Counted from the first letter of the stretch, positions 24,266 to 34,783 are shown. The stretch is 64,000 bases of DNA from Heterocephalus glaber (GCF_000247695.1 NW_004624742.1:32889332-32953331), one strand, 5' to 3'. Numbers and translations are program-made. Notes: generated by a model not told the origin, from the sequence alone.

Positions 24266-24908
24266 ACAATGATTAAAATACCAAATGAGAAATATTTCTA
24301 TTTTTCAAAAGCCAAATTTCTTCAGATGCAGTGGGACTTGGCATACCTGGGCAATAACACACATTGTTTCCTCCTGTGGTCTCCTACTCATTCTGAAAAC
24401 AGAAGGGCTCTTGTCTAAATCTATCCCATATTATCTGCTGTGTTAAAGTTCAGGATTATAATGGAAACAAAGGTGTGGAAATAACTCTAAAATCTTCTTA
24501 GTGCACTGCTCCTCATACTAGGAGTTTCTTGTAGCATGCCCCAAAGGAAGCTTAACTTCCCTTCGTGCCCTGGAGCCCTTTCTCTTCTTTGACAGGGTGA
24601 GCTTTTTAACCAAGTGTAACTTCATCTTCATGTCAGCTTCTAGGAGCTGCAGAGTCAAATTACTTGCCCAACCACAACAATTATACAAATCCTCCTGTTT
24701 ACATATTTATATTCTTATTGTATTTTCCGGTCTACCTCCACTCAACCTATATTTGGTGAGACTTTATTTTACACACCAAAATGTTCCAGCAGCTTGGTAT
24801 ACATCAATTAACAGAACAGAAATAAAGTTTTGCCCCCATGGAACTCACCCAGCTTGGAGGTATAATTTCCATTTACATCACACAAATCAATTTCGAAATT
24901 AGTGCAGT
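24266..24908. other. no gene recognised
   Basis: A 101-codon frame at 24,597-24,902 has no domain. The phrase tttgcccccatggaactcac near 24,830 suggests an old dispersed repeat, not assigned. Confidence 0.45.
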
Positions 24909-24921
24909 AATACGATCTACT

Positions 24922-24971
24922 GTTTTCTTTCTTTTGTTTTTTATTTTTTTGGTACCGAGTATAGAGCTCGG
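24922..24971 (-). mobile_element. severely 5'-truncated tRNA-SINE (type I), antisense
   Basis: Only the tail and last ~20 bp of the SINE are present: a T-rich stretch, then ggtaccgagtatagagctcg. The flanking 13-bp duplication, aatacgatctact (24,909-24,921) and aatatgatctact (24,972-24,984), differs at one base and proves a separate insertion. Confidence 0.85.
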
Positions 24972-24984
24972 AATATGATCTACT

Positions 24985-25604
24985 ATTGATGCTTGTAGTC
25001 ATTATATACTTTGGTCATTCTTTTATAACGCATTTATTATAAATATATCTATCACCTAAATTTCATAAATACTGAATTTCACAGATACATAAATACTGAC
25101 GAAATTAGAATCAGCTCACTCTGACTTTCTTAAATCATAGAAACAAAGTTTGTAGGCAGCTCCAGTAATCCGTAATCAGCGTTTTCTAACACATTAGCAG
25201 TTGGTGTCTGGAGTCTGACGTTTGCTGTGAACGAGAGCCTGACAGCTTTTGTTGCGAGTTCGGGCTGCTTTTGCCTTGCAGTTTGCTCCCTGCTGTCTGG
25301 GGGAGGGCACCTGACTTCCCAGGAGGCCCGACAGCGTGGGCCTCAATCTCAGCCTCACAGCCCACCCTGGAGCTGCTGTCCCACCCAGCACTGGCACCTG
25401 GGAGTCTTTCTGGCTCGGGGTCTGATGGGACACTGCAATTGAGGGGCCTCTCCTGAGACGCCCCTGTCAGTCTTCAGAAGTATCCAGCCCCTACCCCTGC
25501 TCCTCAGGCCTTTATCATGACAACCAAAGCATAAGCTGAGCCCACTTAGTGGACTGACAAGATAGCCTGTGACATACACAACAAATGCACAATTTATATT
25601 CAAT
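24985..25604. other. no gene recognised
   Basis: GC rises after 25,200. Four overlapping frames on both strands at 25,194-25,603 encode unrelated peptides, so no coding call is made. Confidence 0.5.
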
Positions 25605-25750
25605 TCCAGGGGCCAAGAAATGGAAGGAGGGGGCAGAGAGGGTATGAAAAGAATGAAGAGTGTGACCTACGTGCGTGTGCCAACTCCCTGTGATGAGTGT
25701 GATCATTACGTGTGGCAAACAAGGACTCACAGAAATAAATTCTAAAATGG
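25605..25750 (+). mobile_element. L1 3' UTR end, sense
   Basis: A purine-rich tract (aaatggaaggagggggcaga) is followed by gtgcgtgtgccaactccctg and gtgatcattacgtgtggc and ends in agaaataaattctaaaat. The layout matches the 3' end of the L1 at 52.65-52.83 kb (polypurine tract, then a caatcattatg-type phrase, then AATAAA-like tail). Confidence 0.55.
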
Positions 25751-26405
25751 AATGGAAACTTCATATCGAAGTTCTTTTCAACACCCCCAGAAGCAGATTC
25801 CTTGACTTGGCTTTCCCTCTTCTCACATTCTGACCCCCAAGGGATGTGTGAAAACCATCAGAGTGAAGTAGCTGGGCAGAGACTGTTATATCCACCCTTG
25901 CTCCTGCCACTGTCCGTGTTCCACTCTTTCCTGGGTTCCACAGTGCTTGTCTTGTCTGCCTTTTCCCACAGAGTATCTGGCATTGGAGCCCTGACTGAAT
26001 TTACCTCTCATCATGGAGAAACTTGGAAACCTAGTCATTAAATCTGACTCACCCATCTATCTCTGTTTAACTATTTCACTCTCATTATGGTGTAGGCTAC
26101 ATATACAACATTATCTAACCCAGCCATATCCCAGGGAGCAAGAATTTAATGAGTTAGTACTGAACACGCAAAAAGAGTAGAAAGGGATACTAGAACATGG
26201 ATAGAAAGGACAGCAAAGACTTGGATCTGGCACCAAAGAGTTCAGTCTGTCTTTGTTTTCCTTTTCACATGCTGATGATAAATTGTGGCTTTGGAACTAC
26301 AGCAAAATAAATAGAATCCCCCCTTCATACTATGCATCTGGGTCCACTTTCCTTTGATAAATACATAACATTAGCAACAGGTGATTTTTTTTTTTTTCCT
26401 TTCAG
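25751..26405. other. no gene recognised
   Basis: Unique-looking sequence. It ends in a 14-bp T run that forms the polypyrimidine tract of the candidate exon that follows. Confidence 0.45.
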
Positions 26406-26529
26406 GCAGTCAGTGGAAAAATGTCTTTCATTTTATTCATACAAGATGCAATATCAACACATTGTGAATGCATTTGATGAGGTAAAAGAAGCAAATTCAA
26501 AAGAATATATGCCATGTGAATCCATGTAA
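26406..26529 (+). other. candidate 3'-terminal coding exon (unproven)
   Basis: A strong acceptor-like sequence, a T-rich tract followed by ttttcctttcag, ends at 26,405. The downstream frame stays open for 40 codons to TAA at 26,527-26,529, ending KEANSKEYMPCESM. AATAAA lies 39 bp past the stop at 26,568-26,573. A possible internal donor, gag-gtaaaa, sits at 26,482. I recognise no protein family, there is no partner exon in view, and chance co-occurrence is quite possible. Confidence 0.2.
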
Positions 26530-26562
26530 TGAAAATTTAGAAAGGGGAAAAGTTTTGGTCAC

Positions 26563-26587
26563 ATAGAAATAAAACTTTTATTTCTAT
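26563..26587. repeat. perfect 25-bp inverted repeat around AATAAA
   Basis: Arms atagaaataaaa and ttttatttctat, 12 bp each, are separated by a single C. The AATAAA hexamer is inside the left arm. It could be an extruding hairpin or a remnant of a small transposon end. Confidence 0.8.
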
Positions 26588-26735
26588 TACAAAGATGGAG
26601 AACAAGTCAAAAGTTGTCACTGTGATGAACACAGTAAATACACAGGGAATCATGCAATCTATTACAGAGAAAGCTCAACTAACCCGAAGGCTCGGCAAGG
26701 GTCAGGAGATGAGGTGGGAGCTGAAATCACGAAGT

Positions 26736-26852
26736 AAGAGATAAAAGGGGAGTCGCGCGGAACACGCTGAATCAGCCCACTGCAGACAGGCAGGTCTGCT
26801 CACCCCCTACCAAGGTCACGAGTCTAGCGGAACACGCAAGAGATAAAAGGGG
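26736..26852. repeat. duplicated promoter-like motif split by a ~70-bp insertion
   Basis: The 15-mer aagagataaaagggg occurs at 26,736-26,750 and 26,838-26,852. The 11-mer gcggaacacgc occurs at 26,757-26,767 and 26,827-26,837. The order (motif, 11-mer, 59 bp, 11-mer, motif) is explained simply if a 59-bp piece plus one 11-bp target copy was inserted between two tandem motifs. The insert contains inverted repeats gctga-a-tcagc (26,766-26,776) and gcagac/gtctgc. Confidence 0.6.
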
Positions 26853-27436
26853 AAGAGGCAAAAGAACAGTCTTGCAACGGCCACCAAAGAAGGAAGGGAC
26901 AAAGGAAAAGGCCTAAACCAGGCCATGTCACCATTTACAGCCCCCCACAGCCATAGTGCTCTCAAGAAACTTTCTGAAAATGAATGAAATAAAACAAAAT
27001 TGTCTCTGTACTTCCACCAGCCATTCTGTTAAAAGCTTTCTGCCCATTTTTCTTTAGATTCATTCCTACAGAGTGATCTGATTTCTCTTTCCAACATTAA
27101 TTCATTGTCTAGGGAAATCTGCTTGGCTGACTTTCCAATCAAACCCTCATTCTGGTGGTTTAAAGGTTTCAATGTAGCTGGGAGTTGCAGGTTTGATTTC
27201 AGGCTTGCTCTAAGCCCCCCATGACTGCTGACATTAAAGGGCCACTTCACAGAGCTACTGTGTCTAAAAAGGCTGTGGTCTTCTGAGAGCATATTATTAA
27301 GACAGGTAGCTAATGAAACCCTCACACGAACACTGGAGAAAGATTTAACCTGCCCCTTCTCTTGTGAATTGCAGTCTTGTGTCCACTTAGAAAGAGGATT
27401 GAGAGATCCCCAAGAAGCCCTCAGCCTTCTGAACTT
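26853..27436. other. no gene recognised
   Basis: The 171-codon minus frame at 27,029-27,544 has its N-terminal part inside the SINE at 27,453-27,541, and the rest shows no domain. I do not call it a gene. Confidence 0.5.
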
Positions 27437-27452
27437 CATGGTGATCTTATCT

Positions 27453-27541
27453 TTTTTTTTTCTTCCTGTACCAGGAATTGAACTCAGGACCTTGTGCTTG
27501 CAAGGCAGGTGCAGTGCCACTGAGCTATTATCCCCCAGTCC
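27453..27541 (-). mobile_element. tRNA-derived SINE (type II), antisense
   Basis: On the minus strand: tagctcagtggcactgcacc, CTGCCTTGCAAGCACAAGG, a TTCAATTCC B-box and an A tail. Target-site duplication catggtgatcttatct (27,437-27,452) and catggtgatcttgtct (27,542-27,557) with one mismatch. Confidence 0.95.
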
Positions 27542-27557
27542 CATGGTGATCTTGTCT

Positions 27558-28214
27558 GGATAGCGCTTGGTAGGGTAGAATATGTGGTTAAATCCATTCT
27601 TTTATTTGCCCCTCCTATTTTCACATGTGTAATAAAAAATATGGCATATGTTTAAAATTTATTACAGTAAAAGACACACTGCCTCTAATCCCTCTCAAAA
27701 TATTCCCCTTCACTTCAAACACATTCATCCCATCATTCTTGCCACTTTCTGAAGCAGTTCTGGAAGTTGCGCTGTCCTGGCTGCCTTGATGTCTTGACTC
27801 AACCCTAAATGTTCCCCTTTCCTGGTCATTTTGACTTTGGTGATGAGCCGGAAGTTGCATGGTGCCCGAGAGTACTGTGAACGAGGACGCAGTGTCGTGT
27901 TTTTACAAGCCTGCCTTTCCATTTAATGGCACTTGGCAGCATCATTCACTATATTTTTTTTTATCACACCTGGTGAAGACACATAGAGAGGACTTCCAGA
28001 ACTGTTTCAGAAAGTGCCAAAAATGATGGAAGAAGTGAGTTCCAAGCAAGGAGAAGTATTTTGGCAGGGATGAGTGGCAATGTGTTTTTTACTGTAATAA
28101 TGTTTCTTAATGTAAACATTCACCATAGCTTTGATCAGTATAATATTCTATTTTACATGTGCTTCTACTCAGTCACAGAGCTTTAAATACTCTATCTAAA
28201 TTATTATTGGAAAA
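27558..28214. other. no gene recognised
   Basis: Mixed sequence with short overlapping minus-strand frames at 27,621-27,922 that I cannot identify. Confidence 0.5.
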
Positions 28215-28620
28215 AAAACTAGCTCAAAGCTTGGTAGCTTAAAACCAAAACCATTTTATTGCATCTCATGGTTTGGCAGTTAAATACAGTATTTGATCAA
28301 GGCTCAGCAATGTAATTCTTCCATCCAGGTACCATAAGAGCCCTTACTGGCATTAACTAGAGATGGGTGGTTTGGGAGATCCAGGACAGCTTCACTTGTG
28401 GGTGCACTGGCTGGGACAGTGGGACTGGGACTTTTGACCAGAATGTCCCCAAATGGCCTCTCCAAAATGTGGCCCAAGGGAGTTCCAAATGATGGAGATC
28501 TTAGGAATAAGATGGAAAAGAACAAGATGGACATTCATAACCTTGAAAGCCACATAGCCAATCGCATATTCCACTGATCAAGCCAGTCTCAAGCTCATAA
28601 AAATTCAAAGGAAGAAAGAG
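28215..28620 (-). repeat. MLT1-type LTR, antisense
   Basis: The antisense MaLR 3' end is clear: gcttggtagcttaaaacc, then attttattgcatctcatgg and gtttggcagttaaatac. Downstream, gtgggtgcactggctgggac and ttccaaatgatggag match the LTR body loosely. Confidence 0.55.
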
Positions 28621-29034
28621 AAAGCTTTGTCTTTCCGGTTGCCACAGGCTCACAGGAGATGTAGCAACTGGAGTTTAAACTCAGGACATGGACTTCAAAT
28701 CTCATTCCCAGATCCACTAAGGAGTCACCAACATCCCAGCTGCCTGTAGTGCTAGGTAGGGCCACGATTGGGGATGTGGCAAACCAGACAGGACAGGCCT
28801 GGTGATCTTGTATCTGCAGACAGTCGTGCCAACCTAGCAGGAAAAGCCAGTAAACCTGACTTTTATGTGCACACTCTCAATTTGTAATTATTAATAAATA
28901 CTTTAAAATTTAATATACAGTTCACTATCTCTATTTTATACCACACAACTCAAAGTGTTTTGTGTTTGTTTGTCCAAAGGGAAAATGAGATAATTATGTG
29001 TTTCTATTGAAGCAAAACCCATAGGCTTTGCTAC
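28621..29034. other. no gene recognised
   Basis: No significant frame or repeat seen. Confidence 0.5.
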
Positions 29035-29235
29035 AATTTTAGGTTGGGAATTGCCTCAGATTCCGATTCTGATCTGACCTCTTGCTAGCTGTGCCTTATG
29101 TCTCTCCAAGCCTATGTCTTCATTTGTAGAATGGGTAAAATTAATGATGATGATGATGATGATGATACATAACCTGATTGGACTCCCGTGAGAAGCTTAG
29201 CAAAGCCCATGCAACACAGTAGGTACCCAGTCTGT
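29035..29235 (+). repeat. MIR, sense, with an internal (ATG)n expansion
   Basis: MIR sequence (tagctgtgccttatgtctct, catttgtagaatgggtaaaa, agcccatgcaacacagtagg) has a run of about eight GAT/ATG trinucleotides at 29,140-29,167. The run is placed where MIRs normally carry an aataataat stretch. Confidence 0.75.
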
Positions 29236-29319
29236 GGAACTCATCCTTATGGCATGGGATTATCCCGCTACAGGGAGACGTGAAACGGTGAGGAGAAGTT
29301 TCCCTGGAAATCAAGACTT

Positions 29320-29430
29320 AAGTTTTAGTTTGGGCTGCACCTTTGCCTGACTTTCTGATTTCATTATTTCAGAGTCTCAGTCACCTCATCTGCAAATTGG
29401 AAGAGGCTCATTCCTACTTTTTATGTGAGA
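29320..29430 (+). repeat. MIR, sense
   Basis: cagtcacctcatctgcaaat preceded by gcctgactttctgatttc fits the MIR core. Confidence 0.5.
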
Positions 29431-29689
29431 TTCACCAACTGGATATGTGGGAGAGCTTCATAAACTGCTACCAATATTTAAGGCATAAGGAAAAGAGTAT
29501 CACAGGCCAGTCGACATTCTGACCCCCAGAATCAGAAAGCAAAGAGCACAGAGACAAGAAATGAAGCTGGGCTGTGGATCAGGAGGCAAAGAAGCCCCAA
29601 CAGAGCTCAGGCCTACTTCAGGCTGTGAACTGAAGACAGTGCAGCACTTGTGATGGTCTACACAGCAGCTGCAGGACAAGAAGACTGGG

Positions 29690-29810
29690 CTTAGAGTCAG
29701 GTCATCGCCTAGATGGCCTTGAGACCATCACTTAATTTCTTAGAAGCCTTTGTAAATTCCTCAGGGATAATATAAATAATGTAACCTCTTTAAAAGATTG
29801 ATGTATGATC
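29690..29810 (+). repeat. MIR, sense
   Basis: Sense MIR phrase: gccttgagaccatcacttaa, tttcttagaagcctttgtaa and gataatataaataatgtaacc. Confidence 0.5.
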
Positions 29811-30094
29811 AACTGAACAAACTTCTCTGAGTTATCTGATAGTGTCTTATCCCATCCTCAATTAATATTTATTGAAGATGACCCTGAGACATTCTAAACC
29901 AAGCAGAAGACAGAAGATCATTCCCCTTTAAAACCCAAGAAAATACACACCCACACACAAATGGGTGTGCTAAAGCGATGAAGCTTGAGTAAGTTCTGTG
30001 TAGTGCACAAGTGTCAATTTAATGATTTGGATGTTGTCAGTAACGTTTTGCAAGATGTAACCAAAATAGGAAGTACGTACAAACTCTCTGTACT

Positions 30095-30106
30095 TTGTGT
30101 GTGTGC

Positions 30107-30170
<64 letters not shown>

Positions 30171-30171
30171 T
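30095..30171 (+). repeat. compound (TG)n-(GA)n microsatellite
   Basis: About 14 TG units with one CG, then about 24 GA units with one AC interruption. A second pure (GA)n tract of about 27 bp follows at 30,247-30,273. Arg-Glu or Ser-Leu runs in the frames over this area are microsatellite translations. Confidence 0.95.
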
Positions 30172-30242
30172 CCTGTGATTCCATAATTGTTTCAAAACAA
30201 AATGTTTCTAAAAACTGTCAAAAAAAGAGTAGAATATAAACC

Positions 30243-30246
<4 letters not shown>

Positions 30247-30273
<27 letters not shown>
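30247..30273 (+). repeat. (GA)n microsatellite
   Basis: A pure GA dinucleotide run 75 bp downstream of the larger compound tract. Confidence 0.95.
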
Positions 30274-31315
30274 TGAAAGACACTAAATCCAGAGAGAAAG
30301 CAAAGAGAATGCTCAAAAGACCAGGAAAGTGGTGGCATGAGAGGAACTCCACAAGGGTGCAAGAAAAGGTAGATCAAGCCTGTATGGGCACCAACAGCTA
30401 ATGGGCAGTGGTGCTTGGCCCTCCGACATGAGATTATTTTCAGCCTAAAAACTTCTTGCCTGGAAACTGCTCTGTTCAGAAAAATATCTCAGGACCCAGC
30501 TAGACCAATGGCTGCAGATAGAACGGGGACACAAGAACACACCAGAAAGAGATGTGTACCAAGGAATGGGAAAGGAGAAAGAATGGTGGCCACCAGAGAA
30601 CATACCAAAAGTGGACCATCCACCATGCTGTGTGTGGTTTTATGTTTGTCTTGGAGCTTGCTCTGAGGCAAAGTCTTGAATAGTGTATTTGGTTTTCCTG
30701 CAGATTGGTGATCATTTTCTTGTTTATTCAATCCACAGAAAGGTTAATTATGCTAGTGACTGTGGTTGGAAAACAATCCTTAGAAAATGCTTTGGTAGCA
30801 ACAGGTTGATAGTGTATGGAAACCATCTGCTTCCTACAAATGGTAAGGTAAACTTTCAAACTTGTGAGGTTAGCAATTACAGACTGTAAAATAGTTTGGT
30901 GGGGTGAAAATGCATGCTGTGTTGACACAGACTTTCTGGGTCTTCTTGACACCTGGCCTAGGAGACACCAGGTTGTAAGAAGAATGGTCTTGGGACACAT
31001 CAGGACTTTGAGCATGCCATCTCTGATTGCGTGTGTTAAGGTCAACGGAACAAGAGCATCACACAAGGGAATTCAGTATTTATCGGGAATGTCTCCTAAG
31101 TAAATTAAGACTCTCTGATTTGCTCTTGCCTTGACCTACTAATGGGAACAAGATCATAGATGCAAGATTTGTTTCTTATAAAAATACTGCGTTTATTCTA
31201 CAAAGGAACATAAAATGCTGTTTCTCTAACCCTGTGGCGTGAATTGCTCTCAGGGGCTGCAATATGGAGGTTCGGGCTGCTCTGTCATAGACCCATCCCC
31301 CGGCTGTGGGCTGCC
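30274..31315. other. no gene recognised
   Basis: Short frames on opposite strands (for example 30,728-31,066 minus and 30,864-31,103 plus) cover the same bases, and none is identifiable. Confidence 0.5.
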
Positions 31316-31447
31316 CACCCGCCTCCCCGCCTCCCCGCCTCCCCGCCTCCCCGCCTCCCCGCCTCCCCGCCTCCCCGCCTCCCCGCCTCCCCGCCTCCCC
31401 GCCTCCCCGCCTCCCCGCCTCCCTGCCTCCCTGCCTCCCCGCCTCCA
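31316..31447. repeat. C-rich 8-bp minisatellite (GCCTCCCC)n, about 16 units
   Basis: Near-perfect tandem copies of GCCTCCCC run from about 31,317 to 31,446. Two of the last units carry a T (GCCTCCCT). Eight is not a multiple of three, so the array reads as an eight-residue peptide repeat (RLPASPPP-like, and GRRGGGEA-like on the other strand) in every frame without stops. The overlapping frames at 31,176-31,632 are therefore an artefact of the array. The minus strand, GGGGAGGC repeated, has strong G-quadruplex potential. Confidence 0.97.
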
Positions 31448-32849
31448 CTGGGAGAAGAGTAATGGAAATGGCTTATGTGCTCCCAACCCAGCCAATCTAT
31501 CACTTAGGGGAATTTCTTGAAGAGACAGATTCGTCGAATATCATTCAGCTGAAGCTGAGAGGAATCACTGTAAGTAAAATAAAATCCAAAATTATGAATG
31601 GCAGGGGAATGGACACAAATCATATTTGCTAATGGAAGTGAAAAATCTAATTGCTCCCTTGTGTCTTCAGCTTGCATAGCCACACCTTGTCATACTTAGG
31701 CCCTGGGTGGCTTGTGCCCATTACTGATTGAGGAATGGACACGTAGATAGATGAGTTTAAGCTTTAGGTATTCACGTATTTCTGAGTAATTAACACTCTC
31801 CAAACAGCATCTTCTTCCTGATCATTCTTGATGTTTCTGTTACGGTTTGGAGAAGTAGGAAAAATGCTGAGCGGTTTACCTCTGTCCTGAGAGTAAGCAT
31901 CATGTAGAGATGGTCATGAAGAAGGGTTAATGGAGGAAAGTACTTCTCCACAAGTCCAAGGGAAGAGCCCAGGACTTGGAATCAAAAGATGTTTGTTTGA
32001 ACAGAGACTGCCACTGTGTACTTGACCTTGATCTGGCTATTTAAACTCCCCAGATCACAAGACTCTCAAAACTACAACTAGAGACATGGTTGCAATATGT
32101 CTTACGTGATTGCTCTATGTGATTAACAGCTATCACCTACATGATAAATATCTATTATTCCCTCCTTGTTTGTTCATCAAGCCTGTTTTTCTTAGATGTT
32201 CCTTCTCTCTCTGTCTGTATGTTCAGATAAAAATCCCTTTCCAAGCCTTAGTGGATAATTATGACCAGTCCAAGCCAAACATTGTCATTCCATTTCTTTG
32301 GCAGAACTTGGTTTAGGAATGGGCATGTGACAAAACTCTGGGCAAAGCAAGGTATGAGATGCAGGCTTCAGGGGAAGGAAGATATGTGCCGGTCAGCCCT
32401 TATACACACCCTTGTACAGACAGACTCCACTTTCCCGCTTCAATGGTGCTGGCTACATGTGAGGCCAGACCTGCAGCAGGCATAGAAGGATTTAAAGAAC
32501 TGAGTCAAGAGAATTTCAGATAAATTAAGCTAGATAAATGCCAGGAGGAGTCTATGAATCAACCAAAACACTACTGTATCTCTCATGATAAAATTATTGT
32601 GCTTAAGCTACTTTTTGTGGTTGTATTTTGTTTTTACTTACAGTATTCAAATGTCATAATGTAAGAATAAAATAAATGATGTCTTTGCAGGGCTACATTC
32701 CAGATATGGGGTGAACCAGAGGAAAGCAGAACCATACCAAATTTTAACCCAGCCCCAGATCATCTCAGACCTGGACTATGTTAAAGTGATCCAACCTTCA
32801 TTTGTCATCTGGCAGATCTGACAAACTCACTCTGAGGGAAAAGGCATCA
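31448..32849. other. no gene; MIR-like fragment at about 31,960-32,055
   Basis: ctgccactgtgtacttgacc followed by ttgatctggctatttaaact resembles a sense MIR core. The remainder has no clear feature, and the 32,110-32,485 frames are not recognisable. Confidence 0.45.
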
Positions 32850-33360
32850 CTTAGAGATGCCATTGACTCTCATGGCTAGGGTCTGTCTGGCATTTGGTTA
32901 AACATCTGCACATATTAAAACTATGAGGGGGGAAAACAGATAATAGAAAAAGAATCAGAGATAATTTGGTTTTGGGAGTTATCAGACATATGGCCTTTAA
33001 AATAACTGTGGGCATATACTTTAAGCCAGTGGAAAGTAGGATAATGTAATAAGATAGCAAGAACCTATGAAAATCAAATAAAAATTCTATAATTAAAACA
33101 TACAATAATCCAAGTTAAGAATTCAATGTAGCATAATGGTAATTAGGTAAATGGAAATTATTCAAATGAAGCAAAGAAAGGCAAAATGATGGAAAATATC
33201 ATGAGAGAAATATGAGATGATTAAAACATTTTATATACAATATTATATATAAAACAGCAAGTAAGGCAGGATACCTATAATGAAAACCAGAGCTAGGCAA
33301 GTTGTAGTAAAACTACTAAAATCCAAAACCAAAGCAATTTTTAAAAGACTGGGAATTGCA
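32850..33360 (+). mobile_element. HAL1/L1M 5'-type fragment, sense
   Basis: Old L1/HAL1 phrases in order: aaataaaaattctataatt, aagttaagaattcaatgta and aaactactaaaatccaaaac. It is AT-rich and carries no frame. Confidence 0.55.
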
Positions 33361-33489
33361 ACAGAAATTGCAGAAGCTATAAAACTTCTATAAAAAAGTA
33401 GAAATGCTATCTTTAAAGAACTAAAAAGTAGTAGCTATAAACCCCCAAATCTAAAATCAGTAAAAATTATTCATGAAAAATGAAAGCTA

Positions 33490-33810
33490 TCTTTTGTATC
33501 AACAGAAATAACTGTGTATATTCTATCAAAACCACACACAGAAATGTTCATCAAAACATTTTAATTGCAAAACTATAAAACAACCTGTCTATCAATAATA
33601 GAATGGATGAGTAAATTATTGAAGAGTCATACAGTGGGATAGTACATATCAAAAGAGCAAAGTGAATTATTACTACTCAGAAATTATGGATGAATAGCCC
33701 AGACCAATGGTTTAGTGAAAGAAGCCAGAAACAAAAGCACGTACATATGATTCCATTTTTATGAAGGCTGAGAGCAGAAAACCCTGGCTCGTGGTGGGAA
33801 CACAGAATCA
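33490..33810 (+). mobile_element. L1M 3' end, sense
   Basis: The typical ORF2-end/3' UTR block is readable: aacctgtctatcaataatag, aatggatgagtaaattattg, acagtgggatagtacata, agtgaaagaagccagaaac and atgattccatttttatgaag. Confidence 0.75.
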
Positions 33811-33929
33811 TGGCTTGACCTGTGAGAAGATGTCTATGGGTGAGGTAAGGGGTTTAAGGGAGCACACATACAAACTCAGCAAATGGACTCCTAGGGTTTG
33901 TGTTCCAGAAGGCATTTGAATTATTCTTC

Positions 33930-34477
33930 AACATTGCTTATACAAAGAAAAAAAGAAAAATGAACAAGTAAAAGTATTTCCACGCAAGCAAATGAACCGC
34001 TAGAAAATTTGTTGCCCATGGAATTTGTTGAGAGAAAATTGTGCTAAAGAGAGTTCCTCAGACAACAAAAGAATTATCTCAGACAATGAAATAAAAATGT
34101 AGGGAACAAGCTTAAGTGAATATTGTCTGTACCAACAGCAATAATGTCTTGTGAAATCTAAAATGTATGTATTATGTTGCTTAACATGAACAACAAAACA
34201 TCAGAAATAGGACAAAGAGGATAGAAGTGTTCTAAATGCTAGCTAGCAATGTCTGGGAGTGGTAAAAATCTAATTTATATTGGACTATAATTAATTAAGG
34301 ATGCTTGTAATTTCCACTAAAAACATGAGAAAAGAACATATACCATTATTTAGTAGAAGCAAAATCATAAAACTATAGACATGGTAGAGAAAAATGTGCA
34401 AATGTATCAGTAAACTTATTGACTATAAATGGACCAAATATTTCAATTAAAAATGGAGACTATCAGAGTAGATAAAA
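33930..34477 (+). mobile_element. HAL1/L1M fragment leading into L1 ORF2, sense
   Basis: A segment with gctagaaaatttgttgccc and a downstream atggaccaaatatttcaatt and aaaaatggagactatcag belongs to an old L1. The last two phrases are the start of the endonuclease-region block also seen at 4.6 kb. Confidence 0.55.
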
Positions 34478-34783
34478 GAGACAGAACAGCATGCTCCCTG
34501 TCAGACATGCTCTGTCCCAGGGCCTCTCTAAGTGAACCAGCTCTGTTAGCTGAGAGGTGGCACAAACATGCGTCACAGCTGTCTCTACTGAGCAGTGAGG
34601 AAGCTGAGGCTTAGTCCTAAACTCCAAGCCCAGGGTAGGAGGCACCTGGAGCTCCCCCACCCTTCACGCTGCTCCCCTAGTCCACCTGGATGGGGCTGTG
34701 AGGCAGAGAAGGAGAAGACTTCAGGGAAACTCAGCAAGATGCTTCAGCGCTTCTCAGAAGTAGATTCTGCCACAACAGAAAGT
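34478..34783. repeat. ~300-bp unassigned insert in the L1
   Basis: L1 sequence stops near gataaaagagacag and resumes near gaaagtatactccatac. Between them lies GC-richer DNA that is unlike L1, including agggcctctctaagtgaacc and gaggaagctgaggcttagtc. I cannot name the element. Some 100 bp of the expected L1 is missing at the junction. The 34,429-34,828 frames are not identifiable. Confidence 0.4.

Noticed and set aside
27029..27544. 171-codon minus-strand frame
   Set aside because: Its beginning lies within a tRNA-derived SINE (27,453-27,541) and the rest has no recognisable domain.
31176..31632. Five overlapping frames encoding Pro/Arg/Ala- or Gly/Arg-rich repeat peptides
   Set aside because: All come from one 8-bp tandem repeat that lacks stops in any frame. 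There is no other coding evidence.
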